This document shows, in pieces, positions 27,751 through 38,260 of a DNA stretch of 64,000 nucleotides (positions are counted from its first letter, which is position 1; each line of letters opens with the position of its first letter). Source of the DNA: Bacteroidota bacterium (GTDB lineage: Bacteria > Bacteroidota > Bacteroidia > B-17B0 > Aurantibacillaceae); contig JADJDM010000014.1 of assembly GCA_016702705.1 (NCBI GenBank), forward strand, positions 62,001 through 126,000. The letters are read 5' to 3'. Below the pieces are notes generated by a model. That model ran no database searches, was not told the origin of the DNA, and saw only the letters and a program-made list of their open reading frames with translations. Both the position numbers and the translations under genes were made by a program.

Positions 27751-28185
27751 ATGAAAAACATCATCATCATTCTCTTAATCCTAGTAAGCTCCTATTCTTT
27801 TGCTCAAACAAAACCATTGACAGAAAATGAGTTTATTGAAAAAGCTATGAAGGCAATTAAAGCTGACGATCCTGAAACAATAGAAGGATTAAGAGATAAA
27901 GTAAAGCCAGAGTTTTTACCGGCTTTAATGAAACAATGGAACGCAAATTTACCTTGGACTCAAAAAAATGGATTTATTGCTTTGTTAATGGATCAACTTT
28001 CGGATGTTATTAAACCAATTATGGAAGATGGCCTTAATTCAAATATGCCTGAAAACAGAGCAGCTGCGCTATGTGTTTTAAAAAAGGACTTTAAATTACA
28101 CGATATTTTATACGATAAAAATGGCTGGGTAATCGAAGCTAAAGTAAATGAAGAGATTGCAAAGTATAGGAAGAAGACAAAGTAG
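27751..28185 (+). CDS. Small exported protein of unknown function
   Basis: About 144 residues from the ATG at 27751 ('MKNIIIILLILVSSYSFAQ', a signal peptide). The mature part is helical: 'ENEFIEKAMKAIKADDPETI', 'LRDKVKPEFLPALMKQWN', 'GFIALLMDQLSDVIKPIMED', 'NRAAALCVLKKDFKLHDI', resembling HEAT-like helical pairs, but I do not recognise a family. It converges on secA across a shared hairpin. Confidence 0.65.
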   Translation: MKNIIIILLILVSSYSFAQTKPLTENEFIEKAMKAIKADDPETIEGLRDKVKPEFLPALMKQWNANLPWTQKNGFIALLMDQLSDVIKPIMEDGLNSNMPENRAAALCVLKKDFKLHDILYDKNGWVIEAKVNEEIAKYRKKTK

Positions 28186-28314
28186 TTTCATTTCTAAACC
28201 TTTTTTACATAAAACATAAGTCCTAAACTACAAAGTTAATATCCAAATAGCATTTATCAATTAGTAATTTATACGTGATTTTTCAGTACATTACTTAATC
28301 GACAAAGAATAAAA

Positions 28315-28345
28315 AAAGGCAGCCTTTATTAGACTGCCTTTTTAT
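28315..28345. terminator. Bidirectional terminator between the small exported protein and secA
   Basis: AAAGGCAG (28315-28322) and CTGCCTTT (28334-28341) form an 8-bp stem with A and T runs on both sides. It lies between two convergent genes. Confidence 0.8.
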
Positions 28346-28356
28346 TGTTTTATTAT

Positions 28357-31300
28357 TTACTGCCCATGGCAGTTTTTATACTTTTTACCACTTCCACAAG
28401 GACAAGGATCGTTACGTCCTATTTTTGTTTCGGCAACAACTGGTTGTTGTTTTGTTTTTCTTTCTTTTGTTGAACCTCTTCTTCGCTTCTACTTTCAACT
28501 AACTGCTCTTGTTTTGGTTTAGGAGGCGCTTGTTGAAATCTTGCTTGTTGCAAGTTTTGTTGAGGATTTTGAGAAGGCAAGTTTCCTTTAATTAGGAATG
28601 AAATCGTATCCTTACTTGTTTTCAAAATCATCTCTTTAAACAAGTTGAACGATTCTAACTTATAAATTAACAATGGATCTTTTTGTTCTAACGATGCATT
28701 TTGAACCGATTGTTTTAAATCATCTAACTCACGTAAATGCTCTTTCCAAGCATCATCAATCATAGATAAAGTAACACTCTTCTCAAATGAAAGTACCATT
28801 TCTTTACCTTGAGTTTCGTATGATTTTTTAAGGTTTGCCATTACTTGAACCGTGCGTAATCCATCAGTAAATGGTGTTACAATGTTTTCGTAAGTGTTTG
28901 ATTCGTTCAAGTAAACTTGCTCAACTACTGGTAACACACCATTAGCAATACGATGATTTTTTTCTTTGTAATATGCTTCTGCAGCATCAAAGACTTTTTG
29001 AGCTAAGTCATTTGCTTTAGTGCTTGTAAACTCTTGCTCTTTTTACTGGACTTTCAATTGCTAATGATTTTAATAATTCCAATTGGAACCCTTCAAAATC
29101 TTTGTGCTCATGAAATTCATTTACTACGCTATCAGAAACATCGTAAATCATATTAGCAACGTCGATACTTAAACGCTCGCCGAACAATGCATTTTTTCTA
29201 CGCTTGTAAACAACATCACGTTGCGCATTCATTACATCATCATACTCAATTAAACGCTTACGAATACCGAAGTTGTTTTCTTCTACTTTCTTTTGAGCAC
29301 GCTCAATCGATTTGGTAATCATACTATGTTGGATTACTTCACCTTCTTCAATTCCCATTCTATCCATCATCTTCGCAATACGCTCCGATCCAAATAAACG
29401 CATCAAATCATCTTCTAATGAAACAAAGAATTGTGAACTTCCTGGATCACCTTGACGACCAGCACGGCCACGCAACTGTCTATCAACACGGCGACTCTCA
29501 TGACGCTCTGTGCCAATAATTGCTAATCCACCTGCTTCTTTAACTCCAGGCCCTAATTTAATATCGGTACCACGGCCAGCCATATTGGTTGCAATAGTAA
29601 CTGTTCCTGGTAAACCTGCTTCAGCAACAACTTCTGCTTCACGTTGATGTAATTTCGCATTTAACACATTGTGCTTAATACCTTTTAACTTCAACATTTT
29701 ACTCAGTAATTCCGAAATCTCAACGTTAGTTGTACCAACTAGTACAGGACGACCTGCATTAACTTGTTTAATAGTTTCTTCAATAACTGCGTTGTATTTT
29801 TCACGTTTGGTTTTGTAAACTAAATCCTCATCATCCTTACGTTGAGCAGGGCGGTTGGTAGGAATTTCAACCACATCCAATTTATAAATATCCCAAAACT
29901 CTTGGCTTTCTGTGCTTGCTGTACCAGTCATACCAGCCAACTTGTTGTACATACGGAAATAGTTTTGTAAAGTGATAGTTGCATACGTTTGTGTTGCAGC
30001 TTCAATCTTTACATTTTCTTTTGCCTCAATAGCTTGATGCAAACCATCGCTGTAACGACGGCCATCCATAATACGACCTGTTTGCTCATCAACAATTTTT
30101 ACTTGTCCACCATCAATAACATACTCAACATCTTTTTCGAATACTGTGTATGCTTTTAATAATTGGTTAACAGTGTGAATACGCTCACTCTTAACAGAGA
30201 AGTCTTGAATTAAAGCTTCTTTACGAGCCAATTTTTCTTCAGGAGATAAAACTGCTTTTTCAAGTTCTGCAATTTCTTCACCAACGTTTGGTAATACGAA
30301 GAATTTTTGATCTTCAGAGTTTGAAGTAATTTGGTCAATACCTTTCTCAGTTAATTCAACGCTATTGTGCTTTTCGTCAATAACAAAATATAAATCCTGA
30401 TCAATTTTATGCATTTCCTTTTGTTGGTCTTGCATATAATAGTTCTCTGTTTTTTGCAATAAAGCTCTTACACCTGTTTCGCTTAAAAATTTAATAAGGG
30501 CAGTATTTTTAGGTAAACCTCTGTAGCATTTTAATAATGGAACGCCAGCTTCTTTTTCTTTTCCTTCAGCGTATAATTTTTTTGCATCCGTTAAACAGGT
30601 TTGTAAGTATTGACGTTGAACGCCTAATAATTTTTCTACACGAGGTTTTAATTCCATGAACTCATGAATATCACCTTTAGGTGTAGGACCCGAAATAATT
30701 AATGGTGTACGAGCATCATCAATTAACACCGAGTCAACTTCATCCACAATTGCATAATTAGGTTTACGTTGTACTAAATCTTCTGGCGAACGTGCCATGT
30801 TATCACGCAAGTAATCAAAACCAAACTCATTATTTGTTCCGTAAGTAATATCAGCTAAATAAGCCATTCTTCTTTCGTAAGAATTAGGCTCGTGCATATC
30901 AATACAATCAACACTTAAACCATGGAACTCAAATAATGGAGCGTTCCACTCAGAGTCACGACGACTTAAATAGTTATTTACAGTTACAACGTGAACTCCA
31001 CGTCCTGCTAAAGCATTTAAGAAAATAGGTAAAGTTGCAACTAAGGTTTTACCTTCACCTGTAGCCATCTCAGCAATACGACCGCTATGTAAAACCGAAC
31101 CACCTATTAACTGCACATCGTAGTGAATCATGTTCCACACAACATCCACTGCTGCAGCTGGCCATTGGTTTTTCCAAACAGCTTTTCCATCAACAATACT
31201 AACGTTTTTAGCGTTAGGTCGACGAGTAAGGTAGAACGTATCAATTTCACTTGCAGTAACCGTTAACTCAGTATTTTCAGTAAAACGACGAGCTGTTTCC

Positions 31301-31647
31301 TTACATACTGCAAAGGCTTCTGCCTGAATATCTTTTAAAACCTCTTCAATCTTTTTAGTGATATCTTTTTCAATTTCATCAATCTCTTTATAAAGATTTT
31401 CTTTTGTATCAACATCAATTTCTATTTCAACTTCGATACGTTTTTTAATAGCTGCAATTTTATCATCTTCAGCTTTATAAGCATCCTTAATTTTTTGCTT
31501 CATATCAGCAACACGAGCTCTTAATTGCTCATTGCTTAAACCAGCTAATGTTGGGTATATTGCGGCAACCTTATCAACGATAGGTTGTAATTCCTTTACA
31601 TCTTTTTCAGACTTTGTACCTAGTAATTTCTTTAAAAATCCTAACAT
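28357..31647 (-). CDS. secA: Preprotein translocase ATPase SecA (two frameshifts)
   Basis: Motor of the Sec system; threads preproteins through SecYEG. The first piece (31647-29017, 876 residues) holds the DEAD motor with 'GRIAEMATGEGKTLVATLP' (Walker A), 'YAIVDEVDSVLIDDARTPL' (Walker B), the preprotein cross-linking domain and 'NMAGRGTDIKLGPGV'/'RRVDRQLRGRAGRQGDPGSS'. It breaks in a run of A near 29035; the other frame continues 'SPVKKEQEFTSTKANDLAQK' and the helical scaffold. A second break near 28440 hides the C-terminal zinc-binding tail 'IGRNDPCPCGSGKKYKNCHG', ending at 28357. Restored length is about 1096 residues, normal for Bacteroidota. Because SecA is essential, both breaks are almost certainly errors. 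Confidence 0.93.
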
Positions 31648-31771
31648 ATTGTATTTCTTGTTTGAGGGGAACGAATATACAATTATTTAGCCAATCGTTT
31701 ATTTTAATTTATTCACGAAAGATTGACAGGTGAAGCGCCAAAACAGGTAGATTTCAACCAAAAATGGCTCA

Positions 31772-33856
31772 TTATTGAACCAACAATTTGTGTCGGTAAA
31801 TTTGCCCCTCAAAATAGACTTGAATAAGGTAAATTCCTGGCTCAATATCAGTTAGATTTAATTTAGTTGAATCCCTGTTGTTTTTAGAAATAAGAACCGA
31901 TTTCCCTTGCAAATCAAGAATTTCAACATCAAATTCAGCTTTAGTAGTCGGCACTTTAATAAAAACATATTCCTTAGCAGGATTTGGATAAACAATCGGA
32001 TTTTGAGCAAAATCAATACTTTTTAAACCAACTGCAAACGAATTAAAAAAATAATCCATCACCTTATTCATTACCGAATCTCTTTTTGTTGCAGGATAAA
32101 TTGTTTCGAAAGGAAAAGCAAAATGAACTAATTTACCAGCTACTGTTCCCGATGGAAACATACCGTCAAAAGCAATTCCAGCAAACTGTGTTGCCCCGCT
32201 GCCATAATACAAAATTGGGAAACTTCCATTAATGGTATCAATCACATCTGGGTAATCAACATTATAAGTTCCATGTGTTCCGTTATCAAAAGCAATGGAA
32301 TCAATTGTTGTTAAAAAGCCTGTTGCATTTGGATATGCAGCATACCAAACAGAACTTTGATTATTTGGTGCATCCAACAAATAGCTAGCTTTTAAATAAT
32401 CATTATAAAATTGTTTATCGCTTACACTACCCGCTTGGTCAAGATCCCAGCCAATTTCTGCACCTGAAGTAAATAATTTACCGCCTTGTTTTAAGTATGT
32501 AGAAACTCTTGTTTGCTCAGTATTGCTGAATGTTTCGTTAACTGTGCTTTCTTCTCCTAAAATCCAATCAACAGCTTTATAGCTTGCTAAAGAAATTAAG
32601 TTATTAGTAATTGCTTCGTTAGTTGCCGATGAAAAACCATGCCCCGCATTTTTTATAGCATTGCCGTGTTGAATGCAAAAATTGTAAGTGTTTCCCGCTG
32701 AAGCTCTATCAAAACCATTTACAATTAGCACGCTATCTTGCCATGCAAGAGGAACCGATGCTAACAATTCGGAAGTGGAAGAAGTAATATTATTTGTTTG
32801 ATTAAATGCTGCAATCTTTACAAAATAAACTTGCCCCGTTGTTAAACCAGTTAAGTTTAAAGCTGTTTTAATAATGGTTTGTGGAGCAGCAAAATTAGTT
32901 CCATCAGTACTTGTATGTACTTTATAATGAGATGCATTAGCGTCGTTACTTACTAAAATACTCAAAGTACTATTTCCGTTATTTTTAATTGCAAAAGATG
33001 TTGGAGTTGCTAAAGAAGAAATGGCTGTTGAATAAGGATATTGTGGTGTTGCAATTACACCTTCATCACTTAACAACGTTTGTAAAGTAGTTGATTGCAA
33101 AATAGCTTTTACTGTTGTTGGCGAGCCGTTATACACAACTGCATTTTGCACTAATCGTATTCCATGACTGTAATCTAAATAAGTATCGCCATGCACATTA
33201 CTCAATGGTTGTATAGGATTACCAACGGATGTATGCCAACCATAAATTACCACACGATTTGCAGTTGTGTAAATACTGTTAGAAATAACCACATCTTTTT
33301 TATCTCCTCCAACCAACTCACCAAATGGATGCGAATCCCATAATGCATTATGACGTTGAATGTAAACCGAATCGTTATGATCATCAAACACAGGGACGGT
33401 TGTCATTTGCCCGCTAGCAGGTATGGGCTGCGGGGCAAGTTTTACTGTTGCAGTTGCATAAATATCGTTTACCATTTTACGAGTTGGTAATGTACAACCC
33501 GTAGCATCTGCAATGTGCGTAGCAATAATGGGCGATATGGGACAAAGAAAATAATTACTATCAGTCCCTACAGCTAAATAATCGGGAGTAACATAATAAG
33601 TAATAGTTTGCGGAGAACCGCTGATGGTGGCAGAAGATGTAACAGGTTTTAAATTGCGATAAAAAGAAGGAACGTTTCCATTCAATATTTCCTGTTCAAT
33701 TAAATTTTCGCGAGCAGTAAAACCAAGACTGGTAATGGCTGCAACAAATTGAGTTCCATTCATAGCACTTGCGTTGCGGGTTGGTAAATTCCAGGTTTGG
33801 GAATGGAGCTTTGTGTTAAGTACAAAAACAATAAGTATAAAAAAGTAAAATTTCAT
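31772..33856 (-). CDS. Secreted protein with FN3-like module and T9SS sorting tail
   Basis: 694 residues. Signal peptide 'MKFYFFILIVFVLNTKLHSQ'; N-terminal domain (~20-270) with 'DDHNDSVYIQRHNALWDSHP', 'VVIYGWHTSVGNPIQPLSNV' and 'DTYLDYSHGIRLVQN', conserved-looking but unknown to me; FN3-like module (~275-365, 'LTGLTTGQVYFVKIAAFNQ'); a Rossmann-like region (~370-605, 'DSVLIVNGFDRASAG', 'LKQGGKLFTSGAEIGWDLD') similar to domains annotated as xanthan-lyase/golvesin-type; C-terminal type A sorting domain (~619-694, 'NPIVYPNPAKEYVFIK', 'LDLQGKSVLI', 'GIYLIQVYFEGQIYRHKLLV'). Exported by Sec then T9SS to the cell surface or medium. Enzymatic role unknown. Confidence 0.8.
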   Translation of the reverse strand: MKFYFFILIVFVLNTKLHSQTWNLPTRNASAMNGTQFVAAITSLGFTARENLIEQEILNGNVPSFYRNLKPVTSSATISGSPQTITYYVTPDYLAVGTDSNYFLCPISPIIATHIADATGCTLPTRKMVNDIYATATVKLAPQPIPASGQMTTVPVFDDHNDSVYIQRHNALWDSHPFGELVGGDKKDVVISNSIYTTANRVVIYGWHTSVGNPIQPLSNVHGDTYLDYSHGIRLVQNAVVYNGSPTTVKAILQSTTLQTLLSDEGVIATPQYPYSTAISSLATPTSFAIKNNGNSTLSILVSNDANASHYKVHTSTDGTNFAAPQTIIKTALNLTGLTTGQVYFVKIAAFNQTNNITSSTSELLASVPLAWQDSVLIVNGFDRASAGNTYNFCIQHGNAIKNAGHGFSSATNEAITNNLISLASYKAVDWILGEESTVNETFSNTEQTRVSTYLKQGGKLFTSGAEIGWDLDQAGSVSDKQFYNDYLKASYLLDAPNNQSSVWYAAYPNATGFLTTIDSIAFDNGTHGTYNVDYPDVIDTINGSFPILYYGSGATQFAGIAFDGMFPSGTVAGKLVHFAFPFETIYPATKRDSVMNKVMDYFFNSFAVGLKSIDFAQNPIVYPNPAKEYVFIKVPTTKAEFDVEILDLQGKSVLISKNNRDSTKLNLTDIEPGIYLIQVYFEGQIYRHKLLVQ

Positions 33857-33986
33857 TTAGCTTATAAAGGATTAAAATTAAACTAAAAATACCAATTTTA
33901 TTGCATGCATAATTATGTAAAAAAATGCTATTTTTACACTAGTAAAAAGTTCTTTGAAAACCTTTTGTAACTAAGGCTATATTGTT

Positions 33987-34053
33987 AGTGCCGTGAGGCT
34001 ACTTTTGGAAGCACGATGAAAGGTAGAACATTCTCCGATGGAAGCCGCTATAG
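33987..34053 (+). repeat. 67-bp perfect inverted repeat, left copy
   Basis: This copy begins AGTGCCGTGAGG and ends GAAGCCGCTATAG. It is identical to the reverse complement of 38068-38134. It spans the start of the RHS-core reading frame; about 85 further bases on the outer side are also similar (for example GCATAATTATG, GCTATTTTTAC, AGTTCTTTGAAAACC in both copies). Confidence 0.95.
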
Positions 34054-35066
34054 TTACGGGATGAACGGACAGGAGAAGGATGAAGAAGTTGGAGAAGGAA
34101 TATACACTGCAATGTATTGGGAATATGACAGTAGGTTAGGTAGAAGATGGAATTTGGATCCGAAAGGAAGAATTAATGAGTCCTATTACGCATGCTTTTT
34201 CAATAATCCTGTAAATATTTCTGATCCTAATGGTGATACTGGTGATCCAAATAAAGATAACGGAACACTGAATACTAAAATATATTTAGTAAGAGAGAAA
34301 GACGAGCATGGTAACTATTATGCTTCAGCTGAAAAGATGGAGAGTATAAAAAAAGATTTTTTAGCCTTAGATGGCAAAGTGATTGGACAGTATAATGGTA
34401 AGGATGCTATAGCACATGTAACGGTTGAAATTGTGGATTCAAAACCTGAAAATTTAGGTAAAGGGGAGAATTCTTTCTCTGTTGGTACAAGTGGAATTAC
34501 AGGTGTAAATCCTGACAATACAACAGGTGTAATAAATTCGCTAACTTGGAAATCTAGCTCTGCTTTGCATGAGTGGGGACACCTTTTCGGCCTTACAGAT
34601 AGATACCTGCCTGCATACAGTTGGATAGAGGGGGGTGGGCAACACCATAGTATTGTTACATCTCCAGAAAGTAGATTAACGGTTGCATTAAAAAATATTG
34701 CAGGAGATTCAGAATACGATCCTAAAAAAAACCTATATGGTAATAATGAATCTTCCCAAATTACTAGTTACCAAATGAAAGTTTTTTTCGGAGAATTTAA
34801 AGAACCTTTACATAATCAAGATATAGTCTTATTATATCCTTCCTCTTCTGGATTGTTTTATGATGTAGTAGATATTGCTAATTATTCGAAAGGAATAATT
34901 ACTTGGGTATACTATAGGGTCAGGAAATCGAACTAACAATGTTAATTTCAAAACTGGATCTAAAAGTGGCCCTGCAAATCTCAAGGGAACTCCTTTTGAA
35001 TGTATTCATAAAGAACACCATAAAACTTCGAAGAAGTTTTATAATCAAATACTAAATCAAGAATGA
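34016..35066 (+). CDS. RHS-core fragment with zincin metallopeptidase toxin tail (frameshift near the 3' end)
   Basis: Residues 1-75 are the conserved end of an RHS core ('MKGRTFSDGSRYSYGMNGQE', 'YWEYDSRLGRRWNLDPKGR', 'NNPVNISDPNG'). The rest is a variable tail with 'SSALHEWGHLFGLTDRY' (His185, Glu186, His189 and Asp195: HExxHxxGxxD, a metzincin-like zinc site), so a secreted or delivered metallopeptidase toxin is likely. The open frame stops at 34936, but a +1 frame from about 34915 continues 'GSGNRTNNVNFKTGSKSGPA', 'KGTPFECIHKEHHKTSKKFY' and stops at 35066 in an ATGA overlap with the next gene, the arrangement expected for a toxin-immunity pair. No full-length RHS core precedes it, so this may be a silent or orphan tip. 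Confidence 0.75.
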
Positions 35067-35823
35067 AAAAGATAATTATACTAATATCATTATTATTCTC
35101 TATAAATAGCAAAGCCTCATCTGAGAAAAATGGAATTGAAATTCATTCGAATGAGGACCTTTTAAAAATTGATACAAATATTGTATATGACTATCTATAC
35201 ATTTATGAGTTTAACAAGTGTTTAGATCTTTCGATTTTGGATAGAATTCATTTTAAATTGTTTAATTATTGGGGAAATGTTAGATTACACTTTCCAGAGT
35301 ATAAAAAAACATACCTGAACTTGAGAGTATAATAATTAATTCCAACAAGTTAAGAAAGCTTCCTTCGTTTGTTTACAATGGAAGTAGTCATATTGAAAGT
35401 ATTACAATTGAAGCTTTTAATTTTTTTATTGAAGATAGTTTGTTTAGATTCCCTGAATTAAAAGAGTTATATATAAATATTAACGAAATAAAAATTAATA
35501 TTTTTGATCATGAAAGATTACCAAAAATTGAGTCTCTAACTTTATTGTGTAAAATGAATGCACCTGAGGGATTTAAAGGCGCTGGAAAAATGAAAAGCCT
35601 TAAAAATATAACTATTAGGATTTCGAAATTACAATTGTATGATTTAAATTCACTTCAAGGTAAAAATATTCATATTGATAATTTTTTTTCAATTAGAAAT
35701 ATAAGGAAGTCAAAATTATCAACACTTGAATTTGCCGAATTGGGATTAAATGGAACACGATATAATAATCGAAAAAAAACTAAGATTACTAAAGAATTTA
35801 ACAATAAAATAAAATTCTATTGA
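35063..35823 (+). CDS. Exported LRR-like protein, candidate immunity to the zincin tail (one frameshift)
   Basis: Signal peptide 'MKKIIILISLLFSINSKASS'. The first frame ends at 35332 after 'KTYLNLRV'; a shift near 35325 joins 'IINSNKLRKLPSFVYNGSSH' and the second frame, which has leucine-rich-repeat-like spacing ('FRFPELKELYININEIK', 'ERLPKIESLTLL', 'AGKMKSLKNITIRISKLQL') and ends 'EFNNKIKFY'. About 250 residues. It starts in an ATGA overlap with the extended toxin frame. An exported protein makes sense as protection against a toxin acting in the envelope. The immunity role is inferred from position only. Confidence 0.6.
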
Positions 35824-36039
35824 AACATTAACCCCATTAGTGCTAATTTGAACACCACTTGAAATACAAAAGTACATACAACTCTACATTTTTACACAAT
35901 ATCATTTGTCAGTAAAATCCGAACTATCGTTTTATATCCGAGTTAACAACAAGATTTAATCATGAATTTGTATTTCTATCTGACAATAGTTTTTCCAAAA
36001 ATAAAATGTAAATTCGAATAAATTTTACGTATAATTTTT

Positions 36040-36583
36040 ATGAAACATTTTTTCACCTTAACATTTATTTGTTTATTTACTTTAGCTAAAACTCAGACAG
36101 TGGCTTTTGCTTCTGACTCAAAAGTAATTAAAGATATTCAACGCTCAACTACTTTATTTATGCAAATTGGTGACACTACATATGATAATGCCGTTAAAAG
36201 AGCTGTAGAAAAGTATTGGATAATTACTGATTATGACTTTTTGATTATAAAGAGTTTAAAAATAAAGTAACAGATTCGTCTTTCAAAAAAACCAACCCAT
36301 GGTAAAAGAAAGTATCTTTAAGAAAGCTAAGTACCCTTACAAAGTTAAATTTGTAAATGACAAAGAGTTTAAGCAAATTCTTTCTGGAGAAGATCCGCAA
36401 TATTTATGTCTAGTGCCATGTATAGAATACAACAAACATATCCTTATATATGAACCTGCTACTAGAAAAACAATATTTTATGGATGGCACATGCAGGGTC
36501 TAAAAATTAAAAAAAGTGATATTAAAAAACTTATAAAGGTAAAACTAAGGGTTTCCTGGTTAGCTAATTGGAGGGGGATTTAA
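36040..36583 (+). CDS. Small exported protein, unknown function (two frameshifts)
   Basis: Signal peptide 'MKHFFTLTFICLFTLAKTQT'. The first frame (36040-36270) ends after 'EKYWIITDYDFLII'; an alternative frame reads 'KEFKNKVTDSSFKKTNP', and a further shift near 36297 joins 'MVKESIFKKAKYPYKVKFVN', 'PCIEYNKHILIYEPATR', 'GWHMQGLKIKKSDIKKLIK', ending at 36583. Restored length is about 180 residues. Proteins of this look are common as hypotheticals in Bacteroidota; here it lies between the two toxin cassettes and could be another immunity or accessory gene. I do not recognise a family. Confidence 0.5.
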
Positions 36584-36708
36584 CTGAGTTATGGTGTAAA
36601 CTTATTATAGGAGAAAACACTTCGTGCCTTCCTACCATTTACGCCGATTGTCATCGGAGCTATCAACATTCAAACCGAAGGAGCTGCAAGGAATTTTTAT
36701 TTCTTGTC

Positions 36709-37067
36709 TTAAGGTAAAGTAGTCCAACATGTATCAAAATTAGGCTTTTTAATGATGTATTCTGGAACTATTGAAGGGTCCTTCTCAAATAATTCAGGAT
36801 TTACTGTGGAAATTTTTATCCAAATTAGCGAATCATAGTTTACAGGGTCAATAGTTGAAATACATTCATTAAATGTTATTTTTTGGAATTTATACTTAAA
36901 GCAAAAATTGATTGCATCACCCGTACTTTCAATTTTAGACACTTTTCCTAATACAAAAACATAATTTTGCTTAATCATATTTTTACGCCAAATACCATAG
37001 GAAGCTAATACAATTAATAGCAATATGACAGCTGAAATAAAATAATTTTCATTTTTTTTTTTACCAT
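36709..37067 (-). CDS. Single-TM small protein, candidate immunity to the second RHS tail
   Basis: From the first in-frame ATG (37023) 104 residues are open, but the frame extends upstream as 'NENYFISAVILLLIVLASYG', a full membrane segment, back to a run of 11 A; with one more A it would start at the ATG at 37067 ('MVKKK'). After the TM segment come 'VFVLGKVSKIESTGDAINFC' and 'IKISTVNPELFEKDPSIVPE', a layout common in membrane-anchored immunity proteins of Bacteroidota toxins. It overlaps the 3' end of the RHS-tail gene on the same strand. Role inferred from position. Confidence 0.55.
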
Positions 37068-38105
37068 TTTTGTTGCATCTTTTTTTATTTCTTCATTTAA
37101 TTGCGTTTTGAGCTGGTCAAATAGCATTTTCATTTCATCTTTGGAAAGTTCTGTTGCGCCGCAAGCTTTACCGATTTCACCTACCATCATTTTAAATGCA
37201 CTAAAAGTTAAATCAACAACCACCTTTCCGTCTTCTTTTTTACCAACAAATGCCATTCTCATTCCGCCATCAATAACTTTTATATCAACCAAAGCTGCTG
37301 AAAGTTCTTTTGCAATATTGCCTTTTACTCCTAATCCTAACCTTTTTCCTAATGTACCAACCACAACATCAAACCAGTCCACTTTTTTAAGGTCTCCTCG
37401 GGCAGCAACTAATTTAGAACCAACTTCTGATAAAAAATAAATACCAAGTTTTTGGGCATTATTTAGTTTTTGTAGATTCCCAAGTTGAGCCACCGCTCCA
37501 TATCCAAAAACACTTGTGAAACCACTAAAATAATTTGATACTGACTCTTTAAATCTAACAGCCAATTCATCTTTACTGTTAATTAAACCATCATTAATTA
37601 TTTTACCTGAAGAAGGGAGTTTATAATCAATACTTTTTACAACTATACCGTCAGCTCGCATCTTAGCTTCCGCATCTCCTGGATTATCTCCATCATAATA
37701 TCTATACTCGCCAGTTTTTGAATCATATACAAAGTAGGCTTTAACTTCATGTGTCCCAGTCCATTTATGCCCATCAGTAATTTCCATAACCCTATCCCCA
37801 TTAGGATTAGTTAAGACAACACCTTGTTTGTTGTAAGGTACTTCCACATAAATTTTCATAAGTTTTTCTAACCCATCAAGGTCAATTGATCTTATTACAT
37901 CATTTTCAGCAAATGCATAAGTACTATTATATGAATATTCTTTCGAAAGTGGGTCTACACTTAAAAATCTTCCCAAATTAGGATTGTAAATTCTAAATCC
38001 GTAATCATAGGTAGCGCCACCTCCACCCATTCCTTCTTCATCCATCTCTTCTCCATTAAACCCGTACCTATAGCGGCTTCCATCGGAGAATGTTCTACCT
38101 TTCAT
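37014..38105 (-). CDS. RHS-core fragment with an unrelated toxin-like tail
   Basis: 363 residues. The first ~85 residues are a clear RHS-associated core end: 'MKGRTFSDGSRYRYGFNGEE', 'YDYGFRIYNPNLGRFLSVDP', 'YAFAENDVIRSIDLDGLE'. The remaining ~280 residues ('HKWTGTHEVKAYFVYDSKTG', 'VFGYGAVAQLGNLQKLNNAQ', 'MRMAFVGKKEDGKVVVDLTF') are a variable tail with no motif I can name. As printed it ends in a frame after an 11-base A run ('KMVKKKMKIILFQLSYCY'), so the true C-terminus may differ. It is convergent with the zincin cassette and shares its first 38 coding bases plus leader exactly (67-bp inverted repeat). Confidence 0.75.
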   Translation of the reverse strand: MKGRTFSDGSRYRYGFNGEEMDEEGMGGGGATYDYGFRIYNPNLGRFLSVDPLSKEYSYNSTYAFAENDVIRSIDLDGLEKLMKIYVEVPYNKQGVVLTNPNGDRVMEITDGHKWTGTHEVKAYFVYDSKTGEYRYYDGDNPGDAEAKMRADGIVVKSIDYKLPSSGKIINDGLINSKDELAVRFKESVSNYFSGFTSVFGYGAVAQLGNLQKLNNAQKLGIYFLSEVGSKLVAARGDLKKVDWFDVVVGTLGKRLGLGVKGNIAKELSAALVDIKVIDGGMRMAFVGKKEDGKVVVDLTFSAFKMMVGEIGKACGATELSKDEMKMLFDQLKTQLNEEIKKDATKMVKKKMKIILFQLSYCY

Positions 38106-38134
38106 CGTGCTTCCAAAAGTAGCCTCACGGCACT
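38068..38134 (-). repeat. 67-bp perfect inverted repeat, right copy
   Basis: Exact inverted copy of 33987-34053, about 4.0 kb away. It covers the leader and first codons of the second RHS-tail gene. The neighbouring outer 85 bases up to about 38215 are also clearly related to the left copy. Confidence 0.95.
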
Positions 38135-38221
38135 TTCATTATAACCTTTGCCATCAAAGGTTTTCAAAGAACTATTTACTATGGTAAAAATAGCAATTTT
38201 TTGCATAATTATGCATATGTA

Positions 38222-38256
38222 AAAAGCCCCTTTTTTTATTCAAAAGGGGCTTTTTT
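38222..38256. terminator. Strong terminator downstream of the integrase gene
   Basis: AAAAGCCCCTTTT pairs with AAAAGGGGCTTTT around a short loop, with A and T runs on both sides. It lies just after the integrase stop (minus strand) and just outside the right RHS repeat, and would insulate the cassette from the integrase. Confidence 0.85.
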
Positions 38257-38260
38257 TTGA

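Noticed and set aside
33987..38134. Insertion sequence or composite transposon bounded by the 67-bp inverted repeats
   Set aside because: The repeats lie inside coding sequence (RHS core start), there is no transposase between them, and I see no flanking target duplication.
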